64,000 bases of DNA from Stercorarius parasiticus (Eukaryota; Chordata; Aves; Charadriiformes; Stercorariidae), in the NCBI GenBank assembly GCA_013396915.1, contig VWZL01002576.1, forward strand, positions 1-64,000. The letters run 5' to 3'. Below, piece by piece: positions 13,618 through 25,627 of the stretch. How positions within the stretch are numbered: the stretch's first letter is position 1; every line of letters starts with the position of its first letter. The notes under the pieces are model-generated. The model was not told the origin of the DNA. It ran no database searches and was given only the letters and a program-made list of their open reading frames with translations. Made by a program: the position numbers and the translations under genes.

Positions 13618-13638
13618 GAATGGAGGCTACCTCCATTC
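13618..13638. repeat. Perfect 9-bp hairpin next to a CR1 end
   Basis: GAATGGAGG is followed by the 3-base loop CTA and its exact reverse complement CCTCCATTC. It lies about 110 bases beyond the CR1 3' end, in a GC-rich stretch. There is no T-run or other sign of a terminator, and a role is not evident. Confidence 0.7.
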
Positions 13639-15760
13639 TCCTGTGGTGCCTCCCAGAACTCGGCATGCCCCAGTCTGGGGGCCTGAACGTTGGTTCAAGT
13701 GCTCAGTCAATGCTTGTGCAATATGAAGCCCTGGCTATGAGAAGTCTTTTTACTTAGTGTATATTTAGACCAGGGAATAGCACCACTTCTCTTATGGAAA
13801 CAATCTTGCTGAATGAGAGTAAATGGTACCTGTAAAGTTAGCCTTCCTAATCTGTAAAACCTATCACAAATAGGTGGAAAAATGTTTCCAGCAAGCTCCT
13901 TTTCAATTCCTTTGGAGGAGAACCAAGTTTGTGGTTAACATATGTAAGATCCTGAACCCTGTGAGACTAGCATTTACTAGCTTTATGCCAATGAGAGAAC
14001 CACAAATGTACATGTAGCGACTTCTCTCACGGAAATGTCATCTCCTTCACTCTCCAAGAGCCAGAAATGTTTCCATTTATGAAGAACAGCCCATCAAGCG
14101 GTGTGGTGGAACTTACCACCACAAATGAAGATCTTTGACGAAATCACATGGATAGGTTTGTTCAAACTGCACAGTATATAATTTGCCTGCTCCACAAATG
14201 GAAACGAAAGAAATCATTGTCAGATGGCTCTTGCGGGCTGGTGTATGTCGTATTGTTTATTTAAACAGATCAATGATTCTTGGGATCTACTGCACAGCTT
14301 AATTCATGACGGAAATAATAGAAGATAAATAATTAAGCAGTGGAATAGTAAATCCCCAAATTTTTGCCTTTTTTTCCCCTGCTTGAGTGACGTAGTTAGG
14401 AGTAAACATTTCCAGTGGGACCTAGTGATTGTAACTGAAGTGTAAACAGTTTTCACTGGTAGCGCTATGTCCCAGCTAGAACTGATCTATTTAACAGTTC
14501 AGGCTGAAGCCACTGTCCTTTTGGGAGAACTCATCTAAAAAGATATTTCTTGTGCACGCTTATTTTGAAGCAATTATTTAAATTACTCTTACTGTCCTGT
14601 TTTCCACAGAGCCTGTAAGAAGTAAACCAGTGTAATTTTACTTCAGGAAAACCCCTAGAATTTTTTTCCCGTCAACTTACAGCCTGGCAGTTGGGAAGCT
14701 CCCTGGCGGATTCAGGATCTCATGGCGAGAGGAAATCTGCAAAATCTCTCACAGGTCCCTACATTCAGTGCTGTGAGTACTTGCTGCGTGGTTTAATCCT
14801 ACAGGTTCATTTTTGCAACTCAGTATTTATACACCTTCAGCTCTCACAATGTAGCTGATCTTCAGATGCATATCACTCAAGATGGGTAAGAGTCTTAAAC
14901 TAATTTTGCCAATATCTTAGAAGAAATCAGGAAGAAAGGCATGTGTAAAAGTTATTTGAGGCTAAACTGAAGGCAGGACAGATTCTAAGGAAACTTGATT
15001 AAGCCAGCAGTATAAATCAGCAACATGGGTGTTTTTTGGCGAACAAAAATATTAAAAATAATTCAGAAAAAGCTCAAAAGCTTTTATGTAATCATCAAGG
15101 TGCTGTGGCTGTGAGCAATTAAGTCTAAGTCGACTAAGCAACTAGTCTTGCTGAAGTACCACCAGTGGGTTAAGTTTTGTAAGTAAACATGGGAAACGCA
15201 CCACTGGATTTTAACTTCAGTGGAAATTTACATAGCTGATACCAACATAATCATAAATGCTTGATTTCTTTTTTAAGTGCCCTTGCTGCCCATTTCTTTA
15301 AGGTATATTATTTTTTCCTGTGTCAGTAATGGCCCGAAACCAAAAACTTCCCTGCATACTTCATTCCACATTTGATGGGTAAATTTTAGGAAGGATCAAG
15401 AAGCAATGGCTCCTCACCAGTCCTTTGGGAACTGCCCTATGTTAGGAGTTCAGTCGATGGAACTTTCCTAATTTTGCTTCTATTTTATGAAGATGACAGA
15501 CACAAAATGTGGGTCACTTGGACAAATGTGTTTTATTCCAATTAGAGAAAACTAAAAGGCAGTTTTCTAATTCTAACTTGCACTGTTTCTTAAACCTTCA
15601 TGCAGCTGTGTTAGCAAAGTAGTCTCTAATCAAATGAACACCAAAAAAAGTGAAAGTGAGTCAGTCTCAGCTTCTGCCCAGTAATGAATTGAGTGAGTTC
15701 GGAAGAAAGTTATCTCAGACTAAGCAGAGCTACTAGGCAATGGAGATGCAATATCCCTGT

Positions 15761-15786
15761 ATTTATTTTATTTTATTTTTTTTTTT
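15761..15786. repeat. ATTTT-type short tandem repeat and T-run
   Basis: Three copies of an ATTTT-like unit merge into a run of T residues. This is simple sequence of low information, with no visible association to a retrotransposon tail. Confidence 0.75.
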
Positions 15787-17829
15787 AATCCTTGTCAGTC
15801 AAAAGGCTTTGGACTAAAATTACATTTAAAAAAAATCTGTAAGCATTGAATCCATAAGGGCAGGTGAGTTCCAGTAGTATCAGTTACGGCTTATGTCTAT
15901 ATTTAAAATGTGAATTATATGTAAGAGGAACAGAAAACATCACAAGCTGCACAGTGTAACCAAACCCGGTCTTTCCCTCTCTGTTTTGAGCGGGGCAGGA
16001 CTGCCGCGCCGGCCCTGAGCTGCTCTCCCACCCCAAAATGCTGCTGAAGGTTATCTCAGCCCGTGGAGGCAGGGCTCTCCGCTTGGCTGTGCAGGCTTTT
16101 TCTGGGCATACTTCTGGGCTGTATCCGAGGAGCTGTGTGTGCTCAGCCTTCTCCTTTGTTAATGTGAGTTTTCTCCGTGGAGATGCTGAATGGCAAATCT
16201 TGAAACAGGAATAACTGCTTACCTTCTAAAAGGCAATCTGCTGCAAGACATGTCTGCGGAAAATATGGTGAGAGCAGTTCCTTGGGGACACATAATGGAA
16301 CCACAATAAATCAGAAGCACAGGAGACTGAACGGGAAAAGAAACTCCCTCTGTGTACACCAAAACAGCTACTTTATTACGATAAACTGGAGCTGTAGCAG
16401 AGCTGTGAACTTTGTCAAATAAGGCACGCCACAAAGCCTGAGATTTCACCGCTGCTTTTCAGTACACTGTGCTTCAATCAAGGGAATAAAGGCTTAGGTG
16501 GAGGTGGCAGCAGAGCCAGAGCCATGACAACAGCAGCCAGGACTGTGTCCCATCGAGCCAGCGGGAGATGCAAACTTCCCCAAGGACTGGGACGGCTGGG
16601 GGTGCTGTCACGAACAAATGCTCCACTCTGAGCTTCAGCATCTCTGATGGATGTCTTGGCAAGCTGGCGGCTCCCAACGTTATCAAACATGTTTCTGTAC
16701 AGACACAGAAGAACAAAAATAGCTCTCTCACTTCTTGTTCAACGTCCCTGGCCAGGATATTCCTGTCCAGATTAATAAAGTCATTACTAATTTAGAAAAG
16801 CATGTCTCGTATATCTCTTTCCATAAATTCTACCTCTGAGGTGATGGCCGAGCAGCAGGACATTTCAGGGCACCACCTGTGGCAGCTGCCTAACGACCTC
16901 CCACAGCATGAACCAAAAGACATGGCTGGTCTCCAGACACCAACTGCAGCCGTGCAGGCAAACAGCTGACACCACACCTCTAGCTGTACTTACAGGGGCT
17001 TGGAAATGGATAATGCTATATTAGTAAGTAAAGCCTCTAGTTAGGCTAACGTAAAGTAGCTTTTAATCTTTGCTAATGAAAATCTGCAGTTAAGATCCTA
17101 AGTCTTTTTTCCTGTTTTCCAAATACTTCTGCAGCTTTGGGAGCAATCCAATAACCGTGGACTTAAAAGCAAAAATCTGACTGAAGAACACCACTTCTGC
17201 TGACAGTCCTGTACCAGCCCCAGAGACACTGGAGGAGTCCAAAACTCCACAGGAGCTTCCCTGACCAGCCCAATTTTCCATCATATCCACATGAGCCTCC
17301 TGCACGGCGTCAGCAGACACTGCCCATCGAGCTCTGGCATTGGGTGAGGCGTCCACAGCTTTGCTCCTTTACCGGGCTGGAAGCGCTGCTGTCATGGCTC
17401 AAGTTGCTCCTGCAGGTAGCTCTTTCCCTTCCAAAGCCATTTTGAGGTTTTTAGCACAACTGGAGCCTCGGGTTCTAGTTTTTACAATAGCAGAAGTTTC
17501 ATACTCGTGGGCTGAGAAAAAGACTAATTAGATTTGTCGCGTTTTCACTCCTTTGCTTAGCCAGAGTGGAGATGAGCCTCCAAGCAAAGTAATTTGCAGC
17601 CTCAAGGGACCTTTGGATTTGGCACTTGAGCTTCACTGCATAAGGATGTCTTTTGCCAGCGTGTCTGAGCTAGAAATAGCAAACCTGGACATGACAGCTG
17701 AGGAAAATGAGAGGAGGTTAGGAAGCATTAATGACTGCAGTTCACTTTCGGACGCCCACCCCCTATACCTGAGAGAACTAAGTAATGAGATTTGACCGGG
17801 TAATGTTAATGCATCTGTGGCTTTCCCTC

Positions 17830-18240
17830 TCCTGCTGCCCCGAGGCCGCCCAGCCCGGGAGCAGAGCGCCGTAACTCTGCCAGCTCCCTACTGCTCCCAT
17901 AGCTTCCCTTATGTTGGGAAGATATGTCTGTCTGTGCAGAGAAGAGCAGAGTGGCCTAAGGAGGGCCAGCACGTGCTCAGAGGCTGTCGGTATGGGGCGA
18001 TGGCGTTAGGCAGTGGGGAGCGACGGTGGAGTGTCCTCGTGACGGGATTGAGCCTCTTCAGTGTGAACATCCACAGGCCTCTGAGTTAAACCCGCTTTCA
18101 TTAGGGTGTCATTGTATCCGTGCGTTATACCTAGAGGGACAGTGACAGGGAGGAAACCTGACTGAAAACTCGTCAGGAAGACGCCACCTCCGCCGGTGAG
18201 GCGGGACCTTCGTTTGTGCAGCAGAGCGCTGAGCCAGCCT
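17830..18240. promoter_or_regulatory. CpG-rich segment meeting CpG-island thresholds
   Basis: A hand count of the seven 60-base lines from 17821 to 18240 gives about 247 G or C in 420 bases (near 59%) and 23 CpG dinucleotides, an observed/expected ratio of about 0.64. This exceeds the classical limits of 50% and 0.6. In vertebrates such segments are often unmethylated and mark promoters, including those of non-coding RNAs. An open frame of 90 codons (17817-18089, plus strand) runs through it but resembles nothing known. CpGs are unevenly spread, with two dense ends (17840-17880 and 18181-18240). Whether it is a promoter is an inference. Confidence 0.45.
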
Positions 18241-20599
18241 CTCTGCTCAAGTCCTGAGGAAACGTTTCAGCAGGCCAAAATAAGCCTGTTTAATGAGGTC
18301 CAGGGGGCATTGTGCCTCTTGCCAGCTCCTCATTAGTGAACTGACTGCACTACAAACAGGCAAAAATCCATCAGCCTAGTACAGTCAGATACTGCTGCCG
18401 GGTCTGTTGCTGATTTGCAAAGATCAGCTGTTCTGGGTTAAGCAGCCGCATATGGGAACTTGTCGGGAACTTCCTTGAAGTAAGCCCTAAAGTAAGTTAC
18501 ATCTTTATGAGAAAATGTTTAAAAATAAAACCATATGAAGAAGCATGCAGGAGTAAGGGCTGGAAGTGGAAAGATAGCTCTGTTTATTTTGCTGTAACTC
18601 ACTGTCTGCATCTGCTAAACAAAAAACATAGGAAGAAGCAACTACTAAAAGTGAAGTTTCAGGGTGTGAAGAAAATGGAGATTATTCCAAACTTAGCATC
18701 AAAAATTTCTATTGATTTTAAGATTATTTCTTCCTTTTTTTTTTTTTNTTCTCCTCTGTCTGGGCAGCAGAACTTAAGTTTTCTTACCTGCATTTCTGTT
18801 TCTCCAGTTGTGAGAAATATATATATGGGGCAGGCAGTGGAAATAACATAAACTGGAGTTGTCATCACTCTCCCATGGCCATGAGGATAAAGTTTTCACT
18901 TGTACTAGGTCAGAGCAGATCCTTTGTCGGGGGGTGGTGACTCTGACAAGCACAAGATTTTGAAAAAATGGGTTGGTTTCAGTGCAAGTATAATCATATC
19001 TTTGAGCATAAAAAAAAATATTGCATAGAAATGTGACTCTAGGACAGCTACACTGTCAGTAAATCCAGTAGGAAAGAAACTGTGATGCAGGGCCTGTGGT
19101 AGAGACCATCGTAGGTGAACTGTGTAGGAAGTTCGCTCTTACCCTGGTGCTGAGGGAGCAGGGGCTGATTCTTGCAGATTCTTAGGAGATGCAGTTACAG
19201 TTTACAAGGGAGTTGACAGAAGCTTCTTGGGAATGATGGGCTTGTGGTCCATGGAAAATCGTTTATTTCATAATGGCAGACAAGGTGGGCAAGAAATTAC
19301 TTTTGCTGGGCAGGCCCAGACTTTCCTTTCCTGTGGTCTGATTTCCTGGCTTTCACACCTCTAGGAAAAAGGCTCATGTATATCAGCTCACTATGTCAAA
19401 AAATAATTGCTAGCGGCTTAGAGCCTCTAGTCTGTTCCAGTGCCTCAAGATCTGGTTAGGAGTTTTTTCACAATCAACAAGGGTGAAGGAAAACATTTTG
19501 AGATGTTGACAGAAACACACCAAAAATTTAGCAGGAAGCTGAACACTGTATTTCCATAGAAGTGTATGAACCGAGACCTTTTTATAAGTAGGAGGAAATG
19601 AAGCTTATGTTTTGTGGATTTTAAAAATAAGTTGCTGTATCTCCCATGTATTGCATGCAAATGAAAGGATAAGAAAGCTAAAATTATACACATATGCACA
19701 AAATAGCACACACAATTTAAATTACAAATATCTGGACTTGATGCACTAATTGATAGCTAAATGGTACCCATGTCCTCTTAAGGTTTGTATAGCTTAGTGA
19801 TCCCATTTTTTAATTTGTCTCTTCTACTTATAATGAAGGTGCAGCCTTCACAGATCTGCCGATCTGCCTAGTGTGGAAGGCAGCGCTGGTAGGATACGAG
19901 AGCAGATGGACACAAGTGCTTCAGCTGCCTGGCTGGAGTGCTCCTGGGTTCCACAGGCATCCTCAGCAGCCCCGAGAGACTCCCACAGAATACAGGCTGG
20001 AAACCAAGGCTGGAAACACCGTAGGTGCGAACAGCAGGGGACATGGCATAGAAGTTACACAACCTTCTCTGAAAAAGGTGAGTGTCCCTTGATTTCATAT
20101 AACTAAAGATGAAAATTTTAATCCCCCATTCATTAGAATATTAATTAATTAATATAGCTGCTATATTCTACGTGATCTCTTGGCCTTATTAAGCACATTG
20201 AGGGTTTAGCTGTTAATATAGCAATACCAGCTCCAGGGTCTTCCTAAAACAGACCGCTGTGCTGTTTAATACCACTGATAATATTACCCAAATTTTATCA
20301 AAAAGTCTACTTCAAATTATTTCTTAATTTATTCCACTTGAGAACTTGTTCTGCAGAAAAGTTCAAACCTATTCTTGTGTCCCCCACGCTCTTGTTACAC
20401 ACGCTCAGTCTTTACCAAGCCTTGGTCTTTGTCTCTCTTACGGTTACTAAAAGCCCTGCTTTTTCAAATGGGGCATCCTGCCCAGGGCACCTTTATCACA
20501 TTTCAACTGACTTTTTATCAGTAAAGAGATATAATAGTACTTTCTGCAATTATACTTTTTTCTCTTTTAATCAGTCCAGTTCCTGATATTGTGTTTCTT
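18241..20599. other. Non-coding sequence, no gene seen
   Basis: No recognisable gene or repeat. One undetermined base (N) lies at 18748 in a T-tract and is listed separately. A longer open frame crossing it (18507-18851) has no known domain and depends on the ambiguous base. Confidence 0.55.
18733..18750. other. T-tract with one undetermined base
   Basis: A run of T residues is interrupted by a single N at 18748. This is most simply a homopolymer whose length or one base call was not resolved in the assembly. Any reading frame crossing it is unreliable. Confidence 0.9.
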
Positions 20600-21250
20600 C
20601 TGTACGATGTTCCTGTCCTCCTTGGTGCGTACCTTTTCTCCCAGTGTTGTATCACCAGCACGATTCAGCAGCAAGGGCTTTAAAAGGCATCTTCCCTGAC
20701 GGGACACTGAATGAGATGGAGCCCATTACTGCTCCTAAAGGCACACTCTGTTTTAGTGTCCTTCCAGTCCAGTAGCTCACATTTTGGCAAAACTTCTTCT
20801 GACTAATTGCTTTCTTAGGATACAACGATTAGTTTCCTCCAAATTAATTATTTCCCATGTATTCATTGAAGTTCAGGCACATTAACACTATTGCATTTCT
20901 TCACATCTTCAAAAAAATAAATCACAGCAACAAAAAAATTCTCAACATTCGTTCAAGGATCAGTTCAATGAGTTTGATACAACTGATCACTATTAATCAC
21001 ACGCTCTATTTTAATCTCATTTTTCTTTATAAAACTTTTTCATTATTTTAAGGTAGACTCATCCTGGTCTCGATGGTGATGACATATCAGGCAGTGATTG
21101 GAACTGTTATTTTTCCCTTTTTTGTAACTGGAAGTTCTCCCTTAGCTTTCTGTCAGTCACGAAGCACCTCAGGTTTGATCCTGTGCCAGTTCTTTCAGTA
21201 TTCTGGATGGAGTTGCCTCGTGTGAACACATAAATTTCAGCCTTGGATGA
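20600..21250 (-). mobile_element. Ancient CR1-type LINE, reverse transcriptase remnant
   Basis: Read on the minus strand, this segment matches the reverse transcriptase domain of CR1-type ORF2 in the right order. Around 20860-20930 there is VAVIYFFEDVKK, matching the conserved V-x-[VI]-I-Y-x-x-F block. At 20703-20750 there is SVPLGAVMGSISF, matching the V-P-x-G-x-V-x-G-x-x-x-F block. At 20641-20672 there is RAGDTTLG, matching the F-A-D-D-T-K-L-G catalytic box with the phenylalanine and one of the two catalytic aspartates lost. Weaker similarity to the upstream part of the domain continues to about 21250. Stops and frameshifts occur throughout, no open frame survives, and the 3' tail is absent, so it is a dead and old insertion, much older than the copies at 13.1 and 62.5 kb. 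The exact ends are uncertain by perhaps 50-100 bases. Confidence 0.68.
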
Positions 21251-23240
21251 ACCTTGGGTATGGTAATTTTATTTTCAATAGTCGCAGTTCATTAGCCATC
21301 CGTAGTTTTGTCCCCATATTCTACTTTATCATCTTTATTAAAAATGCAGGCACATGTTACATTTCATTTTTGGGCTTAAAATTCTTTAAACTCTATACCA
21401 TCCTTACTGTATAACAGTTCTGCTTCATTTTTTTTCCTGCTTATTTTTTCTATTCATTTGGTTAATGACCCCTTTAGAATATGTGTTTTAAATTGAATTT
21501 GCAAATTCAGCCTGAACTTGCATTTTGGCAAACCACTTCACTTTATTAATTAGGTCTTTGTCCATTGAAATTTGAATACTTTCTTTTCCAGCCTGTCTCT
21601 GTTTACCTGGGATCTAATTTAAAGCACACTGATGAGTGCAACAGAGCCATCATTCTGCATATATTTGTCGAAAATCTGCACTTATTATAGAGAAGCAGAT
21701 GAATATATTCATTTTGAAAATGAAAATCAATAGGATATTAGCAGGAGCAGGTGGCTCTAGAAAAGGCACATAGGAGCTAAAGCTTTTTATACGCAATTTT
21801 TGGATACCATTTCTTTGACATTAAGCATAAACAGAAGGAAATCAGAGCAACTTCAATTTTTTAATCTTGTTGATGGACAAGGGCATTTAAAACATTTGCT
21901 CATCAGAATAAAACAAAACACATCCTAAACAGGAGGGTTTTCAGAATACAAATTTAAAGCTCTTGTAAACAGGGAATATCTGTCCTCTCAGCCCACTAAG
22001 GAGTTAAATTTCTAATTAGTATTTTTGCAAGTGTTTTCTAAAGCCTTTTGCAAAAGATGAAAAGAATTGCTGACATGACATTTCTAATAGAAATGGAGAG
22101 GTACAAGCTATATTATGTAAGCTGATGTTATGCCAATTTTTTTTTGTGTACTCAGTGATAAAATTTGCTAAAAAATCTAGTCCTCTTGCTAAAAAAAAAA
22201 AAAGCCTGTCCAGAGTTACGCATATAAACACTAACAGGAGGTATTTTTTTTCCCAGGTGACTAACACGGGGCATAAAAATGAATTATTATTTTTAAAAAT
22301 TAATCATAATGAATATTTTATTCCTGACAGAATGGACTAGCATTTAGGTGCCAAATGACTTATGCCAAAATCATGTCAGCTGCAAAGGTATTGCTAATTT
22401 TTATACCTGCAAAAGCCAACCAGAGTGGTGAGGTTTGAGGTTTGTGAATTCAATGAGAAGGGAGACAGTTGTAAACAGAGACACCAAAATTGGTCTCTTT
22501 TCACTGAAAATGCTATTCGCGCTCTCCAGTATTTGCTTACAGCTCCTGGATGTTGGCTAAGGACACGAGTCTTGTCCTTGCATGACCTCTCAAGGATTAT
22601 GCTGGGCCTTACCACCGTCAGTGGTACAAAGACGTGCATTCAAAAGCTGGACCTTCCCTTCAGTACCAGGAGATATTAGAATAACTCTTTAGAAAAGTAA
22701 CTCTTCAGCAAAATGTCAGAGTTGCGAAGACTTTTGCTCTTCTCACTGTATCTGAGATGACTGCCTGCTTCTTACTAAAACACACAGCAGCCAAAGAAAT
22801 GACTTAACATGATATTATGCTTGTATATTTTCTTGAAGTATTCACAAACACGCCTGACAATCTCCTCAACAAGTTTGCCGTTTATGGCTCTGATGATCTG
22901 GTGTGCTAGATATTAAAATACAAATGAAAAATCTTTAGAAACAAGGTTTCCAAGAACAGGCCAGTACAAAAGTCAACAACTGAGATTTAGCTCAAGGCAT
23001 CTCAGAAAAGTACATAACAAAATAAGGTGCAGAGGGAGTGATACATGAAATCTGTGAAATTCTTATTCAGACAGAGAAAAAGGGCTGTGATTTGCTTTTG
23101 TTTCTGTGCCCTTAGAAAGACTTTCCTTTCTGATTCCATAGCCCATGTCCCAACTCCATGTTATTTCTTATGCTATACCTGAGGCAAGGGGACACTCATC
23201 TAGTTTGAGGCTGCTGAGTATTACTCTAGTCTTAACTGCC
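21251..23240. other. AT-rich non-coding sequence, no gene seen
   Basis: No recognisable gene. A 13-base A-run occurs at 22191-22203. The first few hundred bases could be an unrecognised upstream continuation of the old CR1 remnant, but I see no motif to show it. Confidence 0.5.
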
Positions 23241-23371
23241 GGGCTTCAGTCCCAATGCTGACATTCACTTTCTGTAAGCCTGAGCAAGCAATTTAAATGT
23301 GTCTGAATCTAAGTTCAGCAAACTATAAACTGATGAATATTATCTTTATTGGCATCACTGAGAGCTTTTTG
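23241..23371 (+). repeat. MIR-type SINE fragment
   Basis: About 130 bases align by eye with the core of MIR, an ancient tRNA-derived SINE whose 3' end resembles L2 LINEs. Recognisable in order are a CTTCAGTCCCAATGCTGACA segment, a GCCTGAGCAAGCAATTTAAA segment standing where MIR has GACCTTGGGCAAG and TTAACC, and a later GATGAATATTA segment. Divergence is high, as expected for an insertion predating the radiation of birds. It carries no coding capacity, and its RNA polymerase III promoter part is not recognisable. Confidence 0.65.
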
Positions 23372-24426
23372 CACTTTCAGTTTAATTCAAAACATGATAC
23401 AGAAATATTGTCATATTATGCTAAAAGCATAAGGACTCTACAGATCTTTTACTTAATATCTCATTAGTAACTTTTCTGGTCCATGCAGTAAAGAGCAGCT
23501 AAGACCACCCATTTCACTGTCAGCTTTTTCACTTATGTGTGAGTCTTCTACAGTTTTACTTAAGGATTCATACTCAATTTTTGTTATTTGAAGTCTGGTC
23601 TACAAAGTTCATTTCCTTCTTTCTTAGCTGTTTGCCTCGAGTTGTCTTACCTGTACTTCAACATGTATTTTTTCTGCACCATTGAGTGCACTGGACGCAG
23701 GAACCAGCGCATCAGCTTTTACACAAATATCTTTATTTCCTCCTAGCCCTTTTCTGTTTTGGCTTTATCACATAGTGTTCCTGCTTTGAAAGTTACGGGA
23801 GGTTAATCATGTATGAATACAGGTAGCAAGCAGAAATATTAACGAGCGTATTGTCTGCTCATGCATACACTAATTATATACAACATGGGGACTTTTTAGG
23901 TAACGGTTATGCTTCACTAATGCCTGTTCAGCATTGCAAAGGGAATGGAGAGAAAATCCTGTACAGAGTGGTGGATTTCTTATGGCAGATTTTAGGTTGT
24001 CATGCGCTCAGTCATGATGCCTCAAAGACTTCAGAAAGATTGCCCATCCTTTAGAGATCCAGGCAAAGAGGTGGTTTTGAAAATTTATAGACAATTTTTG
24101 TGCTCCAAAGCAGCCTGGAAAGCATTCGCTGCACGCTGGGGTTACCGAGTGCCACTGGGCTGTGCTGGCGGCCCGGCTGGGTGGGATGCGCCTCGTGGGT
24201 GGCAATTCAGGTACGTACATTAGAAGGAAATGTCACAAATACTTTGTTCAGGTATAAGTCAAAGCAATGGTTTTGACCCTGGTCAGATCTATGGACTTAA
24301 AGAAAGATCAGCTTAACCATGAGTTTAATGACTCAGAATACCAAGGTGATGGAGAATCCACCTTTCAAAAAAAAAAACTACTCTAGGAGCAGGTTGCGAA
24401 TAAATCAGGATAAAAATTTAGTTGTG

Positions 24427-24446
24427 AAGCAAGCAAGCAAGCAAGC
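24427..24446. repeat. (AAGC)5 microsatellite
   Basis: Five perfect copies of AAGC occur in tandem. A shorter AAGC run also occurs near 55410-55424. No gene overlaps. Confidence 0.9.
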
Positions 24447-24933
24447 ATCTTGACGTTTGACAATGACATTGATGCCTGAGGCAAAGGTGGAGGCAAAAAC
24501 TGCAGCCTGGTGATTTCGGTACAGGTTACATAGGTCCAATACCTGCAGCAGTTTCTGATCCATCATGGAGAAAACAGATCCTTAAGATGAAAGCTTGGAT
24601 CATGGAGATTATTGAGTCAGCAAGTCAACAGAAGAAGCTGTAGACTTAAAGAAAACCAGATGAAACTGTAAAAAGAACTGGGATATGTAGCATATGAAGC
24701 AGATGCAGTGATTAAAATAAGGGCAGCAGATCAGTCTGAAGGACATTTCTGTCACTGAGCAGCTCAAACAACCAGCTTTTTGGAAGGTTTCCCCAGTGTA
24801 AATATTACATCTCCCTGAGGCAGGAATTGCCAAGGACTGTAAGATACAAGCAAAATGACTTATTCAGTGTGAAAAAGGCACAAGCCTGCCCTGTTGAGAT
24901 GGAATGCCATCCAGGTGCTCCATGAGTGAACTA

Positions 24934-24955
24934 CCAATCAATTTCCATTGATTGG
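24934..24955. repeat. Perfect 8-bp inverted repeat with CCAAT ends
   Basis: CCAATCAA, a six-base loop TTTCCA, and TTGATTGG form a perfect hairpin. Both arms present a CCAAT box, facing opposite ways. CCAAT is the known core of NF-Y sites, but there is no nearby promoter to support a role. Confidence 0.6.
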
Positions 24956-25609
24956 AAAATTCTGGGGGTTTTTTCAGTGATTTGCAAATAGATAGCACAG
25001 TGATACTATCACTGTTCCATGATCTTTTAATTTTGATATAATTTTTGCACTAAAATAATTCCTTTCTACACAGGAACATTACAAAAGGCAGCAGAGTATC
25101 TACGCTACTTACTTTTCATTTGCTTTTAGTTTGATTTATTCCCTGCAGTGGTAAAGTAGCCAATCAGGTATGTGTAATAGCATCTTCTAGGCTTAGCCAG
25201 CCCAGAACTGCAAACGTTTCATAATGAGCCTAAAGGAGCCTCCTTTGGTTCAGGTTGTTACCAAATGGATACAACAATAACCTTTCTGCCAAGTGTCTGT
25301 AATTCTTCTTTCTCACAGCTCTTATCTCCTTTTCCACCTCGTTTTCTATTTCTTTAAGAGAAACACTTCTCTCTCCTAGAAGATTGTCCTGGTTCTGTTT
25401 CCTCTAGTTAATGATGATCATGCTGTTCTTCAGTAGACTATGTATCTATGAAAAATTAACTGTAGAGAGACATGGTCTTTCTAACAACGTTTGTTGAACT
25501 ATTTAAGCAAGCTGACTGAATTTATTTGCAGTATAATGTCACTGAAATTGCTAAAAATGTATTATTCTCAAAATCCTAAGAGATTTGTTTGTCTCACTAC
25601 TCTGTTCAG

Positions 25610-25627
25610 GTCTAAAATATTTTAGAC
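25610..25627. repeat. 18-bp perfect palindrome
   Basis: GTCTAAAATATTTTAGAC is identical to its reverse complement over 18 bases with no loop. It lies in AT-rich non-coding DNA. Chance expectation for such a palindrome in 64 kb is low but not negligible. Confidence 0.7.

Larger units (their letters stand above)
13508..17829. other. Non-coding sequence, no gene seen
   Basis: The first 250 bases after the CR1 tail are GC-rich and hold a perfect small hairpin (13618-13638). A short GC- and CpG-rich patch lies at 15960-16080, and an ATTTT-rich run at 15761-15786. Open frames at 16474-16731 and 17090-17356 (minus strand) have plausible amino acid composition but no recognisable domain, and no splice pattern I could support. 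Confidence 0.5.

Noticed and set aside
17090..17356. Minus-strand frame of 88 codons with plausible amino acid composition
   Set aside because: An in-frame stop lies just upstream, the frame would have to begin at GTG, and I see no supporting acceptor site or recognisable family.
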